Origin: Arthrobacter jinronghuae
GTDB taxonomy: Bacteria; Actinomycetota; Actinomycetes; Actinomycetales; Micrococcaceae
DNA length: 64,000 bases
Direction of reading: 5' to 3'
NCBI RefSeq assembly: GCF_025244825.1
Contig: NZ_CP104263.1
Location: 1,612,001-1,676,000, forward strand
Part shown: positions 17,110 to 28,010 of the stretch, in pieces
How the letters are laid out: every line of letters starts with the position of its first letter
How positions within the stretch are numbered: the stretch's first letter is position 1
Notes under the pieces: generated by a model
Seen by the model: the letters and a program-made list of their open reading frames with translations, nothing else
Databases searched by the model: none
Told to the model about the DNA's origin: nothing
Translations under genes and position numbers: made by a program

Positions 17110-18519
17110 ATGTCAGCAACCGCGCAGCCGTCCGCCTGGGCCCGTCTTTCCCACCGCCTCGACAAGGATGCCGAGGGCTACGGTCCGCTCCGCGGCACCC
17201 TCGGCGTCGGACGCATCGGCATGATCTGGCTGGCCGCCAACCTGGTGGTCACCACGCTGCTCACCGGCACCCTGTTTGTTCCGGGCGTCAGCTGGCCCAT
17301 GGCACTGGGCATGATCGTCCTGGGCACCCTGATCGGGGGAGCCGTACTGGTACTGGTGGGCAACATGGGCACCCGCACCGGGCTGCCCACCATGTCCCTG
17401 ACCAAGGGGTCGTTCGGACTGCGCGGCTCGTTCCTGCCCGTGGCCGCGAACGTGGTCATCCTGATGGGGTGGAGCTGGGTCCAGGCCATGCTTGCCGGAG
17501 TCACGGTGAACTTCCTGGTGGAACGCGCCACCGGTTTCTCCAGCCCCGTCCTCTTCTCCGTGCTCTGCCAGCTGCTGGTGGTGGCCCTGGCCATCTTCGG
17601 CCACAAGGGCATTGCCCGGGTGGAGCCGTGGCTGGCACTGGTGATCCTGGCCATCATGGCGTACGTCTTCACCGTCGCGTTCCGGGAATTCCCCGTGGCT
17701 GACTTCGCTGCCATTCCCCGGGACGCCGACGCCGGGATGTCCGCGATCTCGGTGCTCGACATCGTTATTGCCACGGCCATCTCCTGGACCGTCCTTTCCG
17801 CCGAGTTCAACCGGCTGGCGAAGTCCCAGACCGCCGGCGTGGCCGGCTCCGCCGTCGGCTACGTGGTTTCGACGGTTCTGGCCATGGCGCTGGGCGCCAC
17901 CGCCATCGGCTATGTTGTGCTCGACGGCGGCGAGGCGGTGGGCTTCGACCCGGCCCTGATCGTGGGGATCTTCGGTGCACCGCTGGCCGTGGTGATTTTC
18001 CTGTCCGTGATGGCCACCAACACCATGGTGGTGTACGGCATGGTCTCCTCCGTGGTGAACATGGTGCCGTCCCGGCGGATCCGGTTCCTTCCCACGGCCG
18101 TCGTGCTGGGTGCCGTGTCCGTCCTCGGTTCCACCTGGCTGGGACTGCTGGACAGTTTCACGTCCTTCCTGACCGTAATCGGCTCCCTGTTCATTCCGGT
18201 GTTCGCGGTGATGATCGCGGACTATTACGTGGTGCAGAAACGCTCGTACAGCGCGGACATCCTGCTTGGCAGCGGGGGACGGTACTGGTTCCGGAGCGGC
18301 ATCAACGCGGCGGCGCTGGTGGCCTGGCTGGTGGGCGCGGGTGCCTCCCTGCTGCTGACCTATGTGCTGCCCAGTCCGCTCGGGGCCACCATCCCCACCT
18401 TTGCCGTCACCTTTGTCCTCTACCTCGGCTGGTGTGCCGCGACCGGCCGCGTGGTTTCGGGCCGGCCGCGTTCCCTGCACCTGAGCGAACCTGCCCCGGT
18501 TCCCGGCGGAACAGCCTAG
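17110..18519 (+). CDS. NCS1 family nucleobase/hydantoin-type permease
   Basis: A 469-residue membrane protein with about twelve helices of the nucleobase:cation symporter-1 family (CodB-like subgroup). Characteristic stretches are the N-terminal 'YGPLRGTLGVGRIGMIWLA', 'LTKGSFGLRGSFLPV' in helix 3, and 'MIADYYVVQKRSYSADIL' after helix 10. It probably takes up a purine, pyrimidine, hydantoin or related ring compound. ATG 17110 has AAGGGGA just upstream. It is sandwiched between a SnoaL-like gene and a cyclase-family hydrolase, so transport and ring opening may be coupled. Confidence 0.88.
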   Translation: MSATAQPSAWARLSHRLDKDAEGYGPLRGTLGVGRIGMIWLAANLVVTTLLTGTLFVPGVSWPMALGMIVLGTLIGGAVLVLVGNMGTRTGLPTMSLTKGSFGLRGSFLPVAANVVILMGWSWVQAMLAGVTVNFLVERATGFSSPVLFSVLCQLLVVALAIFGHKGIARVEPWLALVILAIMAYVFTVAFREFPVADFAAIPRDADAGMSAISVLDIVIATAISWTVLSAEFNRLAKSQTAGVAGSAVGYVVSTVLAMALGATAIGYVVLDGGEAVGFDPALIVGIFGAPLAVVIFLSVMATNTMVVYGMVSSVVNMVPSRRIRFLPTAVVLGAVSVLGSTWLGLLDSFTSFLTVIGSLFIPVFAVMIADYYVVQKRSYSADILLGSGGRYWFRSGINAAALVAWLVGAGASLLLTYVLPSPLGATIPTFAVTFVLYLGWCAATGRVVSGRPRSLHLSEPAPVPGGTA

Positions 18520-18523
18520 CGCT

Positions 18524-19192
18524 GTGCAGGCAATCGACCTCAGCCATCCGGTCCGCACCGGAATGCAGGTGTTCCCTGGCGACCCGTCCGTAGAGTTCCG
18601 CAGTGCCGCCACCGTGGCTGCGGACGGCTTCGCCGTGGCGCAGCTGCACCTGGGCAGCCACTCCGGAACACATCTGGATGCGCCGCTGCATACCGTGCAG
18701 GGCGGCGCGGCAGTGGACGCGATGCCGCTGGAGGCCCTGATGGGACCGGCGCGGATCGTTTCCCTGCCCGAGCCCTCCGTCAACACCGTCCTTGGCTGGC
18801 AAGACGTGAGCGGGCAACTGGAGAACCTGCTGCCCGGAACCATCGTGCTGTTTTCCACGGGCTGGTCCCGGCACTTCGATACGCCCGTCTACCTGGAGCA
18901 CCCGACCTTCGATACCGAGATCGCCGAGCGTCTTGTGGCGGCCGGGGTGCGGCTGGTCGGCGTCGATATCCTCAACCCGGATCCGACGCCCGGACCGGCG
19001 GCACCCGGGCACGCGCAGGGCGAAACGTTCCTGCCGTTCCACGATGTTTTCCTGGGGTCCGGGGGCGGGATCGTCGAGAACCTGACAAACCTGGGCGCCG
19101 TGCCGTGGGCTGATCCGTGGTTCTCCGCGCTGCCGCTGCGGCTGGAGGGGCTGGACGGTTCACCCGTGCGCGCCGTGGCGTTTAGGCCCTGA
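18524..19192 (+). CDS. Cyclase-family metal hydrolase (kynurenine formamidase-like)
   Basis: A 222-residue member of the cyclase family (PF04199), which includes kynurenine formamidase and isatin hydrolase. The metal-binding motif is 'GSHSGTHLDAPLH' near residues 47-59, and 'GVRLVGVDILNPDPTP' is the conserved core strand. These enzymes hydrolyse amides or lactam/lactone rings using Mn or Zn. It starts at GTG 18524, four bases after the NCS1 stop, so it is in the same operon. The substrate is probably what the permease imports, but its identity is open. Confidence 0.88.
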   Translation: MQAIDLSHPVRTGMQVFPGDPSVEFRSAATVAADGFAVAQLHLGSHSGTHLDAPLHTVQGGAAVDAMPLEALMGPARIVSLPEPSVNTVLGWQDVSGQLENLLPGTIVLFSTGWSRHFDTPVYLEHPTFDTEIAERLVAAGVRLVGVDILNPDPTPGPAAPGHAQGETFLPFHDVFLGSGGGIVENLTNLGAVPWADPWFSALPLRLEGLDGSPVRAVAFRP

Positions 19193-19295
19193 CCCGCTCC
19201 CGGTTCCGGCGGTCCGGCACCCTGCCGAGCAGCAACCCGATAGGCTGGGGCCCCGGGACACGCCTCCCCGACCAAAGCCCCACCTGGAGGAACCA

Positions 19296-20246
19296 ATGAA
19301 GACTGTGCCCTTCGGCAGTACCGACCTTTTGGTGCCCAACGTCATTGCGGGAATGATGCGCATCGCCGGCGACACCGATGAGCAGATCCGTGCCCTGTAT
19401 ACGGCGTCCCGCGAGGCGGGGATCGACTTCTTCGACCACGCCGACCTGTACGGGTTCAACCACCCGGGCGGTGGCTACCACCTGTGCGAGCGCCGTTTCG
19501 CCGAGGCGCTGCAGCTGGCCTCCTCAGAGCGCGGGCAGATCAACCTGCAGACCAAGACGGGCATCGTCGACGACCCCTGGGGCTACGACCAGTCGTACGA
19601 ACACATCGTCTCCTCGGCAGAGGAATCGCTGAAGGCGCTGCGCACCGACTACCTCGATGTGTTGCTGCTGCACCGGCCTGACGCCCTGGTCGAACCCGAG
19701 GAAGTCGCCCGTGCCTTCGACCACCTGGAGTCCAGCGGAAAGGTCCGCTCCTTCGGAGTCTCCAACCACACCCCGCGCCAGATCGACCTGCTGAAGACCG
19801 CGGTGCGGCAGCCGATCGTGGCTAACCAGATGCAGCTCTCGATCACGCACTCCACGATTATCGCCCAGGGCCTGTCATCGAACATGACCAGCCATGACGA
19901 CTCGATCACCCGCGACGGCGGCGGCCTGGTCGACTATGCCCGGATCAACAAGATCACGCTGCAGGCCTGGTCGCCCTTCCAGAGAGGGTTCCAGGGCGGC
20001 GTCTTCTTCGGGTCGCCCGACTACCCGGAGTTGAATGCCGAACTCGACAGGCTCGCGGTGAAGTACGGGGTGACTCCTACCGCGATCGCGGTCGCCTGGA
20101 TCGCCCGGCATCCGGCCGGGATGCAGGTGGTCCTCGGGACCACGACGCCGCAGCGCGTCACCGATGCCGCACAGGGATCGGACATTCCGCTGACCAGGGG
20201 CGAGTGGTACGGACTCCTGCAGGCAGCGGGCCACAACGTGCCCTGA
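19296..20246 (+). CDS. Aldo/keto reductase family oxidoreductase (YdhF-like)
   Basis: A 316-residue (beta/alpha)8 NADPH-dependent reductase. Landmarks are 'GIDFFDHADLYG' (catalytic Asp and Tyr), 'QTKTGIVDD' (Lys), 'LDVLLLHRPD' (His) and the cofactor end 'VVLGTTTPQRVTDA'. The order and lengths match the YdhF-type subgroup. GGAGG lies six bases before ATG. It is 103 bases downstream of the cyclase and could be read through from that operon, but it may have its own promoter. A strong hairpin begins within its last codons. Confidence 0.9.
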   Translation: MKTVPFGSTDLLVPNVIAGMMRIAGDTDEQIRALYTASREAGIDFFDHADLYGFNHPGGGYHLCERRFAEALQLASSERGQINLQTKTGIVDDPWGYDQSYEHIVSSAEESLKALRTDYLDVLLLHRPDALVEPEEVARAFDHLESSGKVRSFGVSNHTPRQIDLLKTAVRQPIVANQMQLSITHSTIIAQGLSSNMTSHDDSITRDGGGLVDYARINKITLQAWSPFQRGFQGGVFFGSPDYPELNAELDRLAVKYGVTPTAIAVAWIARHPAGMQVVLGTTTPQRVTDAAQGSDIPLTRGEWYGLLQAAGHNVP

Positions 20247-20269
20247 GCGGGTCCTTGTCCCGCTCAGGG
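20241..20269. terminator. Bidirectional hairpin between aldo/keto reductase and V-ATPase operon
   Basis: CCCTGAGCGGG (20241-20251) and CCCGCTCAGGG (20259-20269) form a perfect 11-bp stem with a 7-base loop. It overlaps the reductase stop and lies just past the end of the convergent V-ATPase operon. There is no T-run. Confidence 0.7.
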
Positions 20270-20279
20270 CCGCCCCGCC

Positions 20280-20879
20280 TCACATCAGCCCGGCTGCCCA
20301 GCGCAGCCGCAGGCTCTCCTCCAGTTCCTGCTCGGCGATCCGGCGTTCAATGGCCGCCAACTGTTCCTCCAGCCGGGGGATCCACCGGTTCTCCACCGCC
20401 CGCTGCCGCGTCCGGGTGGCAGCGAGTTCCTCCGACACCAGCAGCAGCGCCCGCTGCCCGGCCGCCGCAGCCACGGCCGCTTCCAAGGCTGCCCGGTGCG
20501 CCGACGCCGCGAAGGCAAGGGCGGAACTGCCGCCGGCCGGCGGCGACGCCGGGACCGTGCAGGATGCGGACTCGGGATACGAGATGCCCATCGCTCCGCC
20601 CCACTGCACGACGGCGACCGCGGGGTCCGGCGGCGAGGCCTCCAGCAGCCGGTCCGCACCATCCAGACCGGTACTGCGCTGCAGCCACACCGCAGCCGTC
20701 CGGGCGCTGGTTTCCCAGGCACGGGCCCCCGCATCAGCGCGTTCCTGCAGCCCGTCGATGGCGGCCTGCAGGATGCGCTGCTTCCGGTCCAGCAGCTCGG
20801 CCCCGCGCCGGGCCGTGGCGAGCCGCCGCTGCACCTCGGACCGCTCGGCGCGGCTGCCGCCGGACCGGAACCCGCTCAT
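20280..20879 (-). CDS. atpD: V/A-type ATPase subunit D (central stalk)
   Basis: A 199-residue coiled-coil protein forming the rotor shaft of the V/A-type ATPase. Long helices occupy both ends ('AERSEVQRRLATARRGAELL' near the start; 'ENRWIPRLEEQLAAIERRI' near the end) with a short central domain, as in subunit D of Thermus. It is the last gene of the operon, 13 bases after subunit B. Length is close to the family's usual 200-220. Confidence 0.88.
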   Translation of the reverse strand: MSGFRSGGSRAERSEVQRRLATARRGAELLDRKQRILQAAIDGLQERADAGARAWETSARTAAVWLQRSTGLDGADRLLEASPPDPAVAVVQWGGAMGISYPESASCTVPASPPAGGSSALAFAASAHRAALEAAVAAAAGQRALLLVSEELAATRTRQRAVENRWIPRLEEQLAAIERRIAEQELEESLRLRWAAGLM

Positions 20880-20892
20880 AACCGGTCTCCGC

Positions 20893-22296
20893 TCATGGCG
20901 TCGCGCCGCCCGCCCCGGGAAGGTACCGGTCCAGGAACTCGGCGGACAGCATGGTCAGTTCCCGCCGCGGCAGCAGGGACAGCGCCTGCCAGGCCAGATC
21001 CAGTGTCTGTTCCAGGGTGCGCAGCTCGTCCCGCCCCTGGTTGAGCAGCTCCTTCTCCACCACGGTGCGGAACTCGATGTAGGCCTTGTCGGTTTCGCTC
21101 AGCGCGGCCGCTCCCACCAGTTCGGCCAGTTCCGAGGCGGACCGGGCGCGGGCCATGGCGGACAGGATCTGCGCGGCGACGTCGAGGTGGTCCTCGCGGG
21201 TGCGTCCCCGCCCGGCGCCGCTGCGCATCAGCCGGGACAGCGAAGAGAGCACATCCACCGGGGGGTAGATGCCGCGGGCGTCGATGTCGCCGTCGAGCAC
21301 CACCTGCCCCTCGGTAATGTAGCCGGTCAGGTCCGGCACCGGGTGGGTGATGTCCCCGGCGGGCATGGTCAGCACCGGGACAATGGTCACCGAGCCCTCC
21401 CGGCCGCGGACCCGTCCGCAGCGTTCGTACAGGGTGGCCAGGTCGCTGTAGAGATAACCCGGGTAGCCGCGCCGGGCGGGGATCTCCCGGCGGGCAGCGG
21501 ACACTTCGCGTACTGCCTCGGCGTAGCTGGTCATATCCGACATCACCACCAGCACATCGGAACCGTCGTCGTAGGCCAGGGACTCGGCGATGGTCAGGGC
21601 GATGCGCGGGGTCAGGATGCGTTCAATCACCGGATCGTCGGCCGCGTTCAGCAGCAGGACCAGTTCACCGGCGGCGGAGCGTTCCTCCAGCCGGTCGCGG
21701 ACATAGGCGATATCGGCATGGGTCATCCCCATGGCGGCGAACACCACCCGGAAGGCCCGCCCGGAGGACGCGGTCGCCTGCGCGGCGATCTGCGTGGCCA
21801 GGGTGAGGTGCGGCAGCCCGGGGATGGAGAAGATGGGCAGCTTCTGTCCGCGGACCAGAGTGGTGAGGGCATCCACCACGGAGATGCCGGTGATCACCGG
21901 GTCCTGCGGCGGCTCCCGGAAGACGGGGTTCAGCGGCCAGCCGCCCACCGGGGAAGTATCGTCCGCGGTGACCGGCGGGCCGCCGTCGAGCGGTTCCCCC
22001 CGCCCGTTGCATACCCGGCCGAGCCAGCCGGTGCCTACCGGGACCGCCAGCGGCCGGCCCTGGAACCGGACCTCCACTCCTCCCAGTGCAATACCCTCGG
22101 TGCCTTCGAGTACCTGCAGGGTGGTTTCGTCACCGTCAATCTCCAGCACCAGCCCGTGCCGCTGGGGACCGCCGTCGACGTCGACGGTCGCGAACTCGTC
22201 CCAGCCCACGCCCTCCGTGTCGCCGAGAACCAGCAGCGGTCCGCGCAGCTCACGCACATCACTGTGGCCCACCCGGGCCCGGTTGCCGCTAGCCAT
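20893..22296 (-). CDS. atpB: V/A-type ATPase subunit B (regulatory, non-catalytic)
   Basis: A 467-residue subunit that alternates with A in the hexameric head and binds nucleotide without hydrolysing it. It has the V-type B signatures 'PVITGISVVDALTTLVRGQK', 'LPIFSIPGLPHLTLATQIA' (a degenerate P-loop region) and 'VLVVMSDMTSYAEAVREVS'. The P-loop lysine is missing, as is normal for B. The frame is open upstream to 22545, but ATG 22296, overlapping the stop of subunit A by eight bases and preceded by GGGAGA, gives the family start. Confidence 0.95.
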   Translation of the reverse strand: MASGNRARVGHSDVRELRGPLLVLGDTEGVGWDEFATVDVDGGPQRHGLVLEIDGDETTLQVLEGTEGIALGGVEVRFQGRPLAVPVGTGWLGRVCNGRGEPLDGGPPVTADDTSPVGGWPLNPVFREPPQDPVITGISVVDALTTLVRGQKLPIFSIPGLPHLTLATQIAAQATASSGRAFRVVFAAMGMTHADIAYVRDRLEERSAAGELVLLLNAADDPVIERILTPRIALTIAESLAYDDGSDVLVVMSDMTSYAEAVREVSAARREIPARRGYPGYLYSDLATLYERCGRVRGREGSVTIVPVLTMPAGDITHPVPDLTGYITEGQVVLDGDIDARGIYPPVDVLSSLSRLMRSGAGRGRTREDHLDVAAQILSAMARARSASELAELVGAAALSETDKAYIEFRTVVEKELLNQGRDELRTLEQTLDLAWQALSLLPRRELTMLSAEFLDRYLPGAGGATP

Positions 22297-24085
22297 GGGC
22301 TTCTCCCGTCGATGGCTGGTCCAGTGTCTCGGTAAGCCGCCGCACGAAGGCCCGCCCGCGCTCCTGCACGCCGGCGGCATCTGTGGGCCCGGTGTCCTCA
22401 CGCAGCCGCAGGATGGGGGAGAAGTCATAGCGGTCGACGTCGGCCGGCGGCACTCCGCGGGCCACCAGGGTCTGGCAGGTCTCCACCACGTCCAGCACCG
22501 CCTGCAGCAGGGCGGCACCCTTTTCCTCGGAGCTGTAGCCGTCATTGGGGCTGAGCGCGTTCTGCAGCAGCACCCCGTCGCGGATCAGCCGCCCGCCGAG
22601 GAGGACCATCTGTTCATGCCCGGGGAGGGAGGAAGCACCGATGATTTCCGCCAGGGCGGTCAGCCGGTCAGCTTCCGAGAGGAGTAGGGAAGCCTGCGCC
22701 CGGCGCTGCGCCCACTGCGGATCCCCATGGGCGGAGTACCAGCGGCCCAGTGACTCGGCATCCCGGGAGAAGGAGCCGCGCCAGCTGACGGCAGGGTAAT
22801 GCCGGGAGTAGGCGAGGTCCCGGTCCAACAGCCACAGCGTGCGGACAAAGCGCTGGGTGCCGGTGGTCACCGGTTCGCTCATGTCCCCGCCGGGAGGGGA
22901 GACCGCCCCGATCACAGTGACCGACGCCGTCGCCCCGCCCAACGTGCGTACCCGCGCGGCCCGCTCATAGAACGCCGCGAGTTCGCTAGCAAGGGAGGCC
23001 GGATACCCTTCCTCGGCAGGGAGGTCGCCGTTGCGGTTGGCGAACTCGCGCAGCGCCTCGGCCCAGCGGGAGGTGGAATCGGCAATCACGACGGCGTCGT
23101 AGCCCATGTCCCGGAAGAACTCGGCCACGGTGACGCCGGTGGCGATGGATGCTTCCCGGGCCATCATGGGCATGTTGGAGGTATTGGCGATGATGACGGT
23201 CCGGTCAATCAGCTTCCCGCCGGTACGGGGATCGTCCAGCCCGGAAAGCCCGTCCAGCACGTCCGCCATCTCGTTGCCGCGCTCGCCGCAGCCCACATAG
23301 ACAATCACATCCGCGTCCGACCACTTGGCAATCTGCTGCAGGGTGAGGGTCTTTCCGGTGCCGAAGCCCCCGGGTACCGCGGCTGCCGCGCCGCGGGGCA
23401 CCGGGAAGAGCAGGTCCAGCACCCGCTGCCCGGTCTGCAGCGGAACCACATCGGTGATGCGCTCGCCGAAAGGCCGGGGGCTATGCACCGGCCAGCGCTG
23501 CGCCAGCGGCACCTCCACTCCGCCGATCCGGGCCACGGGATCCAACGGCCGGACCTTGCCTTCGGCCAGCCAGCTCACCTCCCCGGAGACCGACGGCGGC
23601 GCCAGCACCCGGAACTCGATCGTCCCCACTCCGGGCACGGTGCCCAATATCTGGCCGGCCTGCACCGTCTCGCCGACGGCTACCGACGGCGCGAACTCCC
23701 ACCGGGTTTCCAGCACTGCCGGGTCTTCCGCGGAACTCTGCCGCTCCTGCGTCAGCCACAGGGGCGCCGAAGACAAGGGGCGCAGCAGCCCGTCGAAGAC
23801 CGTGCCCAGCAGTCCCGGACCCAGCAGCCCGGCCAGCTGATGGCCGGTCCGTTCGGCACGGTCGCCGGCCTTCAACCCGCCGGTGTATTCATACGCCTGC
23901 AGGGTGGCTTCGTCGCCGTTGATGGCGATGGCCTGCGCGGCAATGCCGTCCGGGCCGATATTGACCACCTCCAGCATGGACAACCCAGGCAGTCCGCTGA
24001 TTTCCACCAGCGGTCCGCTCACCCGGGTGATCCGGCCGTCGCCTGCTGATTCTGCCGGGTCCGGAGTCCTCACGCGTCGTCCCAT
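22289..24085 (-). CDS. atpA: V/A-type ATPase subunit A (catalytic)
   Basis: The 598-residue catalytic subunit of the cytoplasmic head. The P-loop is 'GGFGTGKT' (residues 239-246), the likely catalytic glutamate is Glu268 in 'GCGERGNEM', and the V-type non-homologous insert precedes the P-loop (about residues 110-200). 'DSTSRWAEALREF' and 'AVSPPGGDMSEPVTTGTQR' are diagnostic of V/A-type A rather than F-type beta. ATG 24085 overlaps the end of subunit E by 16 bases and the stop overlaps subunit B, so translation is coupled on both sides. Confidence 0.96.
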   Translation of the reverse strand: MGRRVRTPDPAESAGDGRITRVSGPLVEISGLPGLSMLEVVNIGPDGIAAQAIAINGDEATLQAYEYTGGLKAGDRAERTGHQLAGLLGPGLLGTVFDGLLRPLSSAPLWLTQERQSSAEDPAVLETRWEFAPSVAVGETVQAGQILGTVPGVGTIEFRVLAPPSVSGEVSWLAEGKVRPLDPVARIGGVEVPLAQRWPVHSPRPFGERITDVVPLQTGQRVLDLLFPVPRGAAAAVPGGFGTGKTLTLQQIAKWSDADVIVYVGCGERGNEMADVLDGLSGLDDPRTGGKLIDRTVIIANTSNMPMMAREASIATGVTVAEFFRDMGYDAVVIADSTSRWAEALREFANRNGDLPAEEGYPASLASELAAFYERAARVRTLGGATASVTVIGAVSPPGGDMSEPVTTGTQRFVRTLWLLDRDLAYSRHYPAVSWRGSFSRDAESLGRWYSAHGDPQWAQRRAQASLLLSEADRLTALAEIIGASSLPGHEQMVLLGGRLIRDGVLLQNALSPNDGYSSEEKGAALLQAVLDVVETCQTLVARGVPPADVDRYDFSPILRLREDTGPTDAAGVQERGRAFVRRLTETLDQPSTGEAHG

Positions 24086-24593
24086 AACCGCCGCACCTCC
24101 CCGGCGTGGTCCTCCAGTGCCTGATCGGCCAGGGTGGGCAGCGAGAGGTCCAGCCGCCGTGAGCCCGCCGTTCCGATCACGCCGCCCTTGTAGCTCTCGG
24201 TCACGGAAGCCATGGGTCCGAGAACGCGGTCCGCCTGCGCGGTCAGCCGCCGCAGGATCTGCGGGTAGCGCGGGTCCCTCCGGACTTCATGCACCTGCTC
24301 CTGCACCTGTTCGGCCAGCAGCGACCGCAGGTGTTCCTGTTCAGCCAGCACCGTCCGGCGTGCCTCCCGGCGGGCGCGTGCGGAGGAGGCAGCGGCGTCG
24401 GCCCTGGCGGCTTCGGCCCCCTCGCGCTGCGCGGTTCGGTGGATAGCGTCCGCCTCCGCCTGGGCCCGGCCGAGCAGATCCGCCGCCTGTTGCCTGGCCT
24501 CGGCGTCCAACCGGGCAGCTTCCGTTTCGGCGTTCCGACGCAGTGCCTGTCGCACCGGGTCCAGGGCTGCCTCCGCGCCCTGCGGCAGCCGGG

Positions 24594-24597
<4 letters not shown>
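24070..24597 (-). CDS. atpE: V/A-type ATPase subunit E (peripheral stalk)
   Basis: A 175-residue stalk protein: a long Ala/Glu/Arg-rich helix (residues about 10-105, for example 'EAARLDAEARQQAADLLGRA') and a globular C-terminal part with 'TESYKGGVIGTAGSRRLDLS', which corresponds to the conserved 'GG(V/I)' strand of subunit E. It anchors the A/B head to subunit I. The frame is open upstream but ATG 24597, inside a 4-base overlap with subunit F, is the sensible start. Confidence 0.85.
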
Positions 24598-26575
<1,978 letters not shown>

Positions 26576-26589
<14 letters not shown>

Positions 26590-27523
26590 CGAGCACCTCG
26601 CTTCTTCCGGTGCCGGCAGCCGCGGCGGCCAGTGCAGCCCGGACCCGCCAGGCATCGGCAGCGAGGACCGCCATGGCGCCGACAATGACGTCCGGGCCGG
26701 GCAGCCCGGCGCGCAGCAGGCCGAAACCGTCCGCTTCCACCTGCGCGGCGAGACGGGCCTCCGCCCGCCACAGGTCCTGCGGCTCCTGGACCTCGGCCAG
26801 GACCTGTCCGGCGGCCGGACTCAATGACGCGGTCAACTCCGGCAGCGACGCAGCTTCGGTCCAGCCGGTGCCGATCAATGGACGGAGCAGGGATACCAGC
26901 CGGTCCGTGGTGCCGGTTCCGGTCACCAGCAGCAGGCGGGCGGCCAGCAGCACGGCACCGGCAACAGCCCACGGGCGTGTTGCAGGGGCGGCCGAGGCCA
27001 GCCGGCGCAGCCAGACGGCGGTGAGCATGTCCGGCAGTGCCGGTGCGGGTCCGGGGTCGCCCCAGGGCGACGCGGCCAGCATCACCTGAAGGCTTTCGGG
27101 GGAGTCGGCCGTACGCAGCCGGGGCCAGGCCGTGGCCAGTCCGCCCAGATCGTACTCAGAGGCCGAATCGGAGCCTGGCTCCGGCTCCAACCCGGAATTC
27201 CGCTGCAGCGCGGCGGCGAGGGCAACGACATTGTCCGCCTCGAACCGTGCGGCGGCTGCCCGGACCAGCTGCGTGTCCTGGCCGGCCAGCAGCCAACCCG
27301 CCAGGACACGCAGCTGCCAGAGCACGGTTCGCCGGGTGGCCTGCTGGGAGGATCCAAGTGTCCGGGCGCCGGACAACTGATTGGCATAGACCGATCCCTC
27401 CAAGGCTTCAACGGCGGCCGGCAGGTCCGGCAGCGCGGAGAGTTCCCGGCAGGCGCCGGCGCCTACCCTCCGCTGCGCCATGGACCGGGCCCGCACGCTG
27501 GCTGCCACCCAATCCGCCCTCAT
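26576..27523 (-). CDS. atpC: V/A-type ATPase subunit C (AC39/V0d-like)
   Basis: A 315-residue, almost wholly helical and Ala/Leu-rich protein with the spacing of the AC39 family, which links the K ring to the D/F shaft. The assignment rests on size, helical pattern ('YANQLSGARTLGSSQQATRR', 'TDRLVSLLRPLIGTGWTEA') and on its place in the operon, as similarity is low. It overlaps the upstream stalk gene by four bases (ATGA) and subunit I downstream by 14. Confidence 0.7.
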
Positions 27524-27966
27524 TGGCCGGTATCCGTTCCGCGGCCCAGCAGGTCCTGCACCAGGTCCGCCACTATGGCGGAGGCAAGTTCCGGAACCCG
27601 TGATTCACCTTGGCTCCGGAGTCTCCGGGCCTCGTCCCGTGCTTCGTCGAGCAGGCGTTCATTTTCGCGTTCAGCGTCGGCGGAGACCCGCGCTGCGGCG
27701 TCGGCCCGCACGGCCGCACTGTCCATCCGGGCCTGCTCTACCAGGGCAGCGGCCTGGCGCCGGGCAGCGGCGACGGTCTGCTGTGCCTGGTCTCCGGCGG
27801 TTCGGGTCTGCCCGCTGCCCTTCTCGATCGTTGGGTCAAGTGCTTCGAAGACGGGGATAAGTTCGGCGGCTGTTCCTTCATCGTCAGCGGCCGGGACGCC
27901 GGCCGGGCCGGCCGGTCCAGGCGCGCCGACGGGTCGGAAACGGTCCAGCAGGCTGTTGCGTGCCAT
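27520..27966 (-). CDS. V/A-type ATPase peripheral stalk subunit G/H
   Basis: A 148-residue protein with a Pro/Gly-rich N-terminus, then one long charged helix (about residues 55-125) with right-handed-coil-like Ala/Arg/Glu heptads such as 'ARRQAAALVEQARMDSAAVR'. This is the profile of subunit G/H (NtpF), the partner of E in the peripheral stalk. It is the first ATPase gene, 44 bases downstream of the EncFtn-like gene and coupled to subunit C. Confidence 0.72.
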   Translation of the reverse strand: MARNSLLDRFRPVGAPGPAGPAGVPAADDEGTAAELIPVFEALDPTIEKGSGQTRTAGDQAQQTVAAARRQAAALVEQARMDSAAVRADAAARVSADAERENERLLDEARDEARRLRSQGESRVPELASAIVADLVQDLLGRGTDTGQ

Positions 27967-28010
27967 GCGGCACCTCCCTGAGCGGAGGAGTGGTTGCGGG
28001 TTGCTGCGGG

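Noticed and set aside
17113..18858. Minus-strand open frame of 581 codons opposite the NCS1 permease and cyclase
   Set aside because: It is antisense to clear genes and has the His/Gly/Asp-rich composition of a shadow frame.
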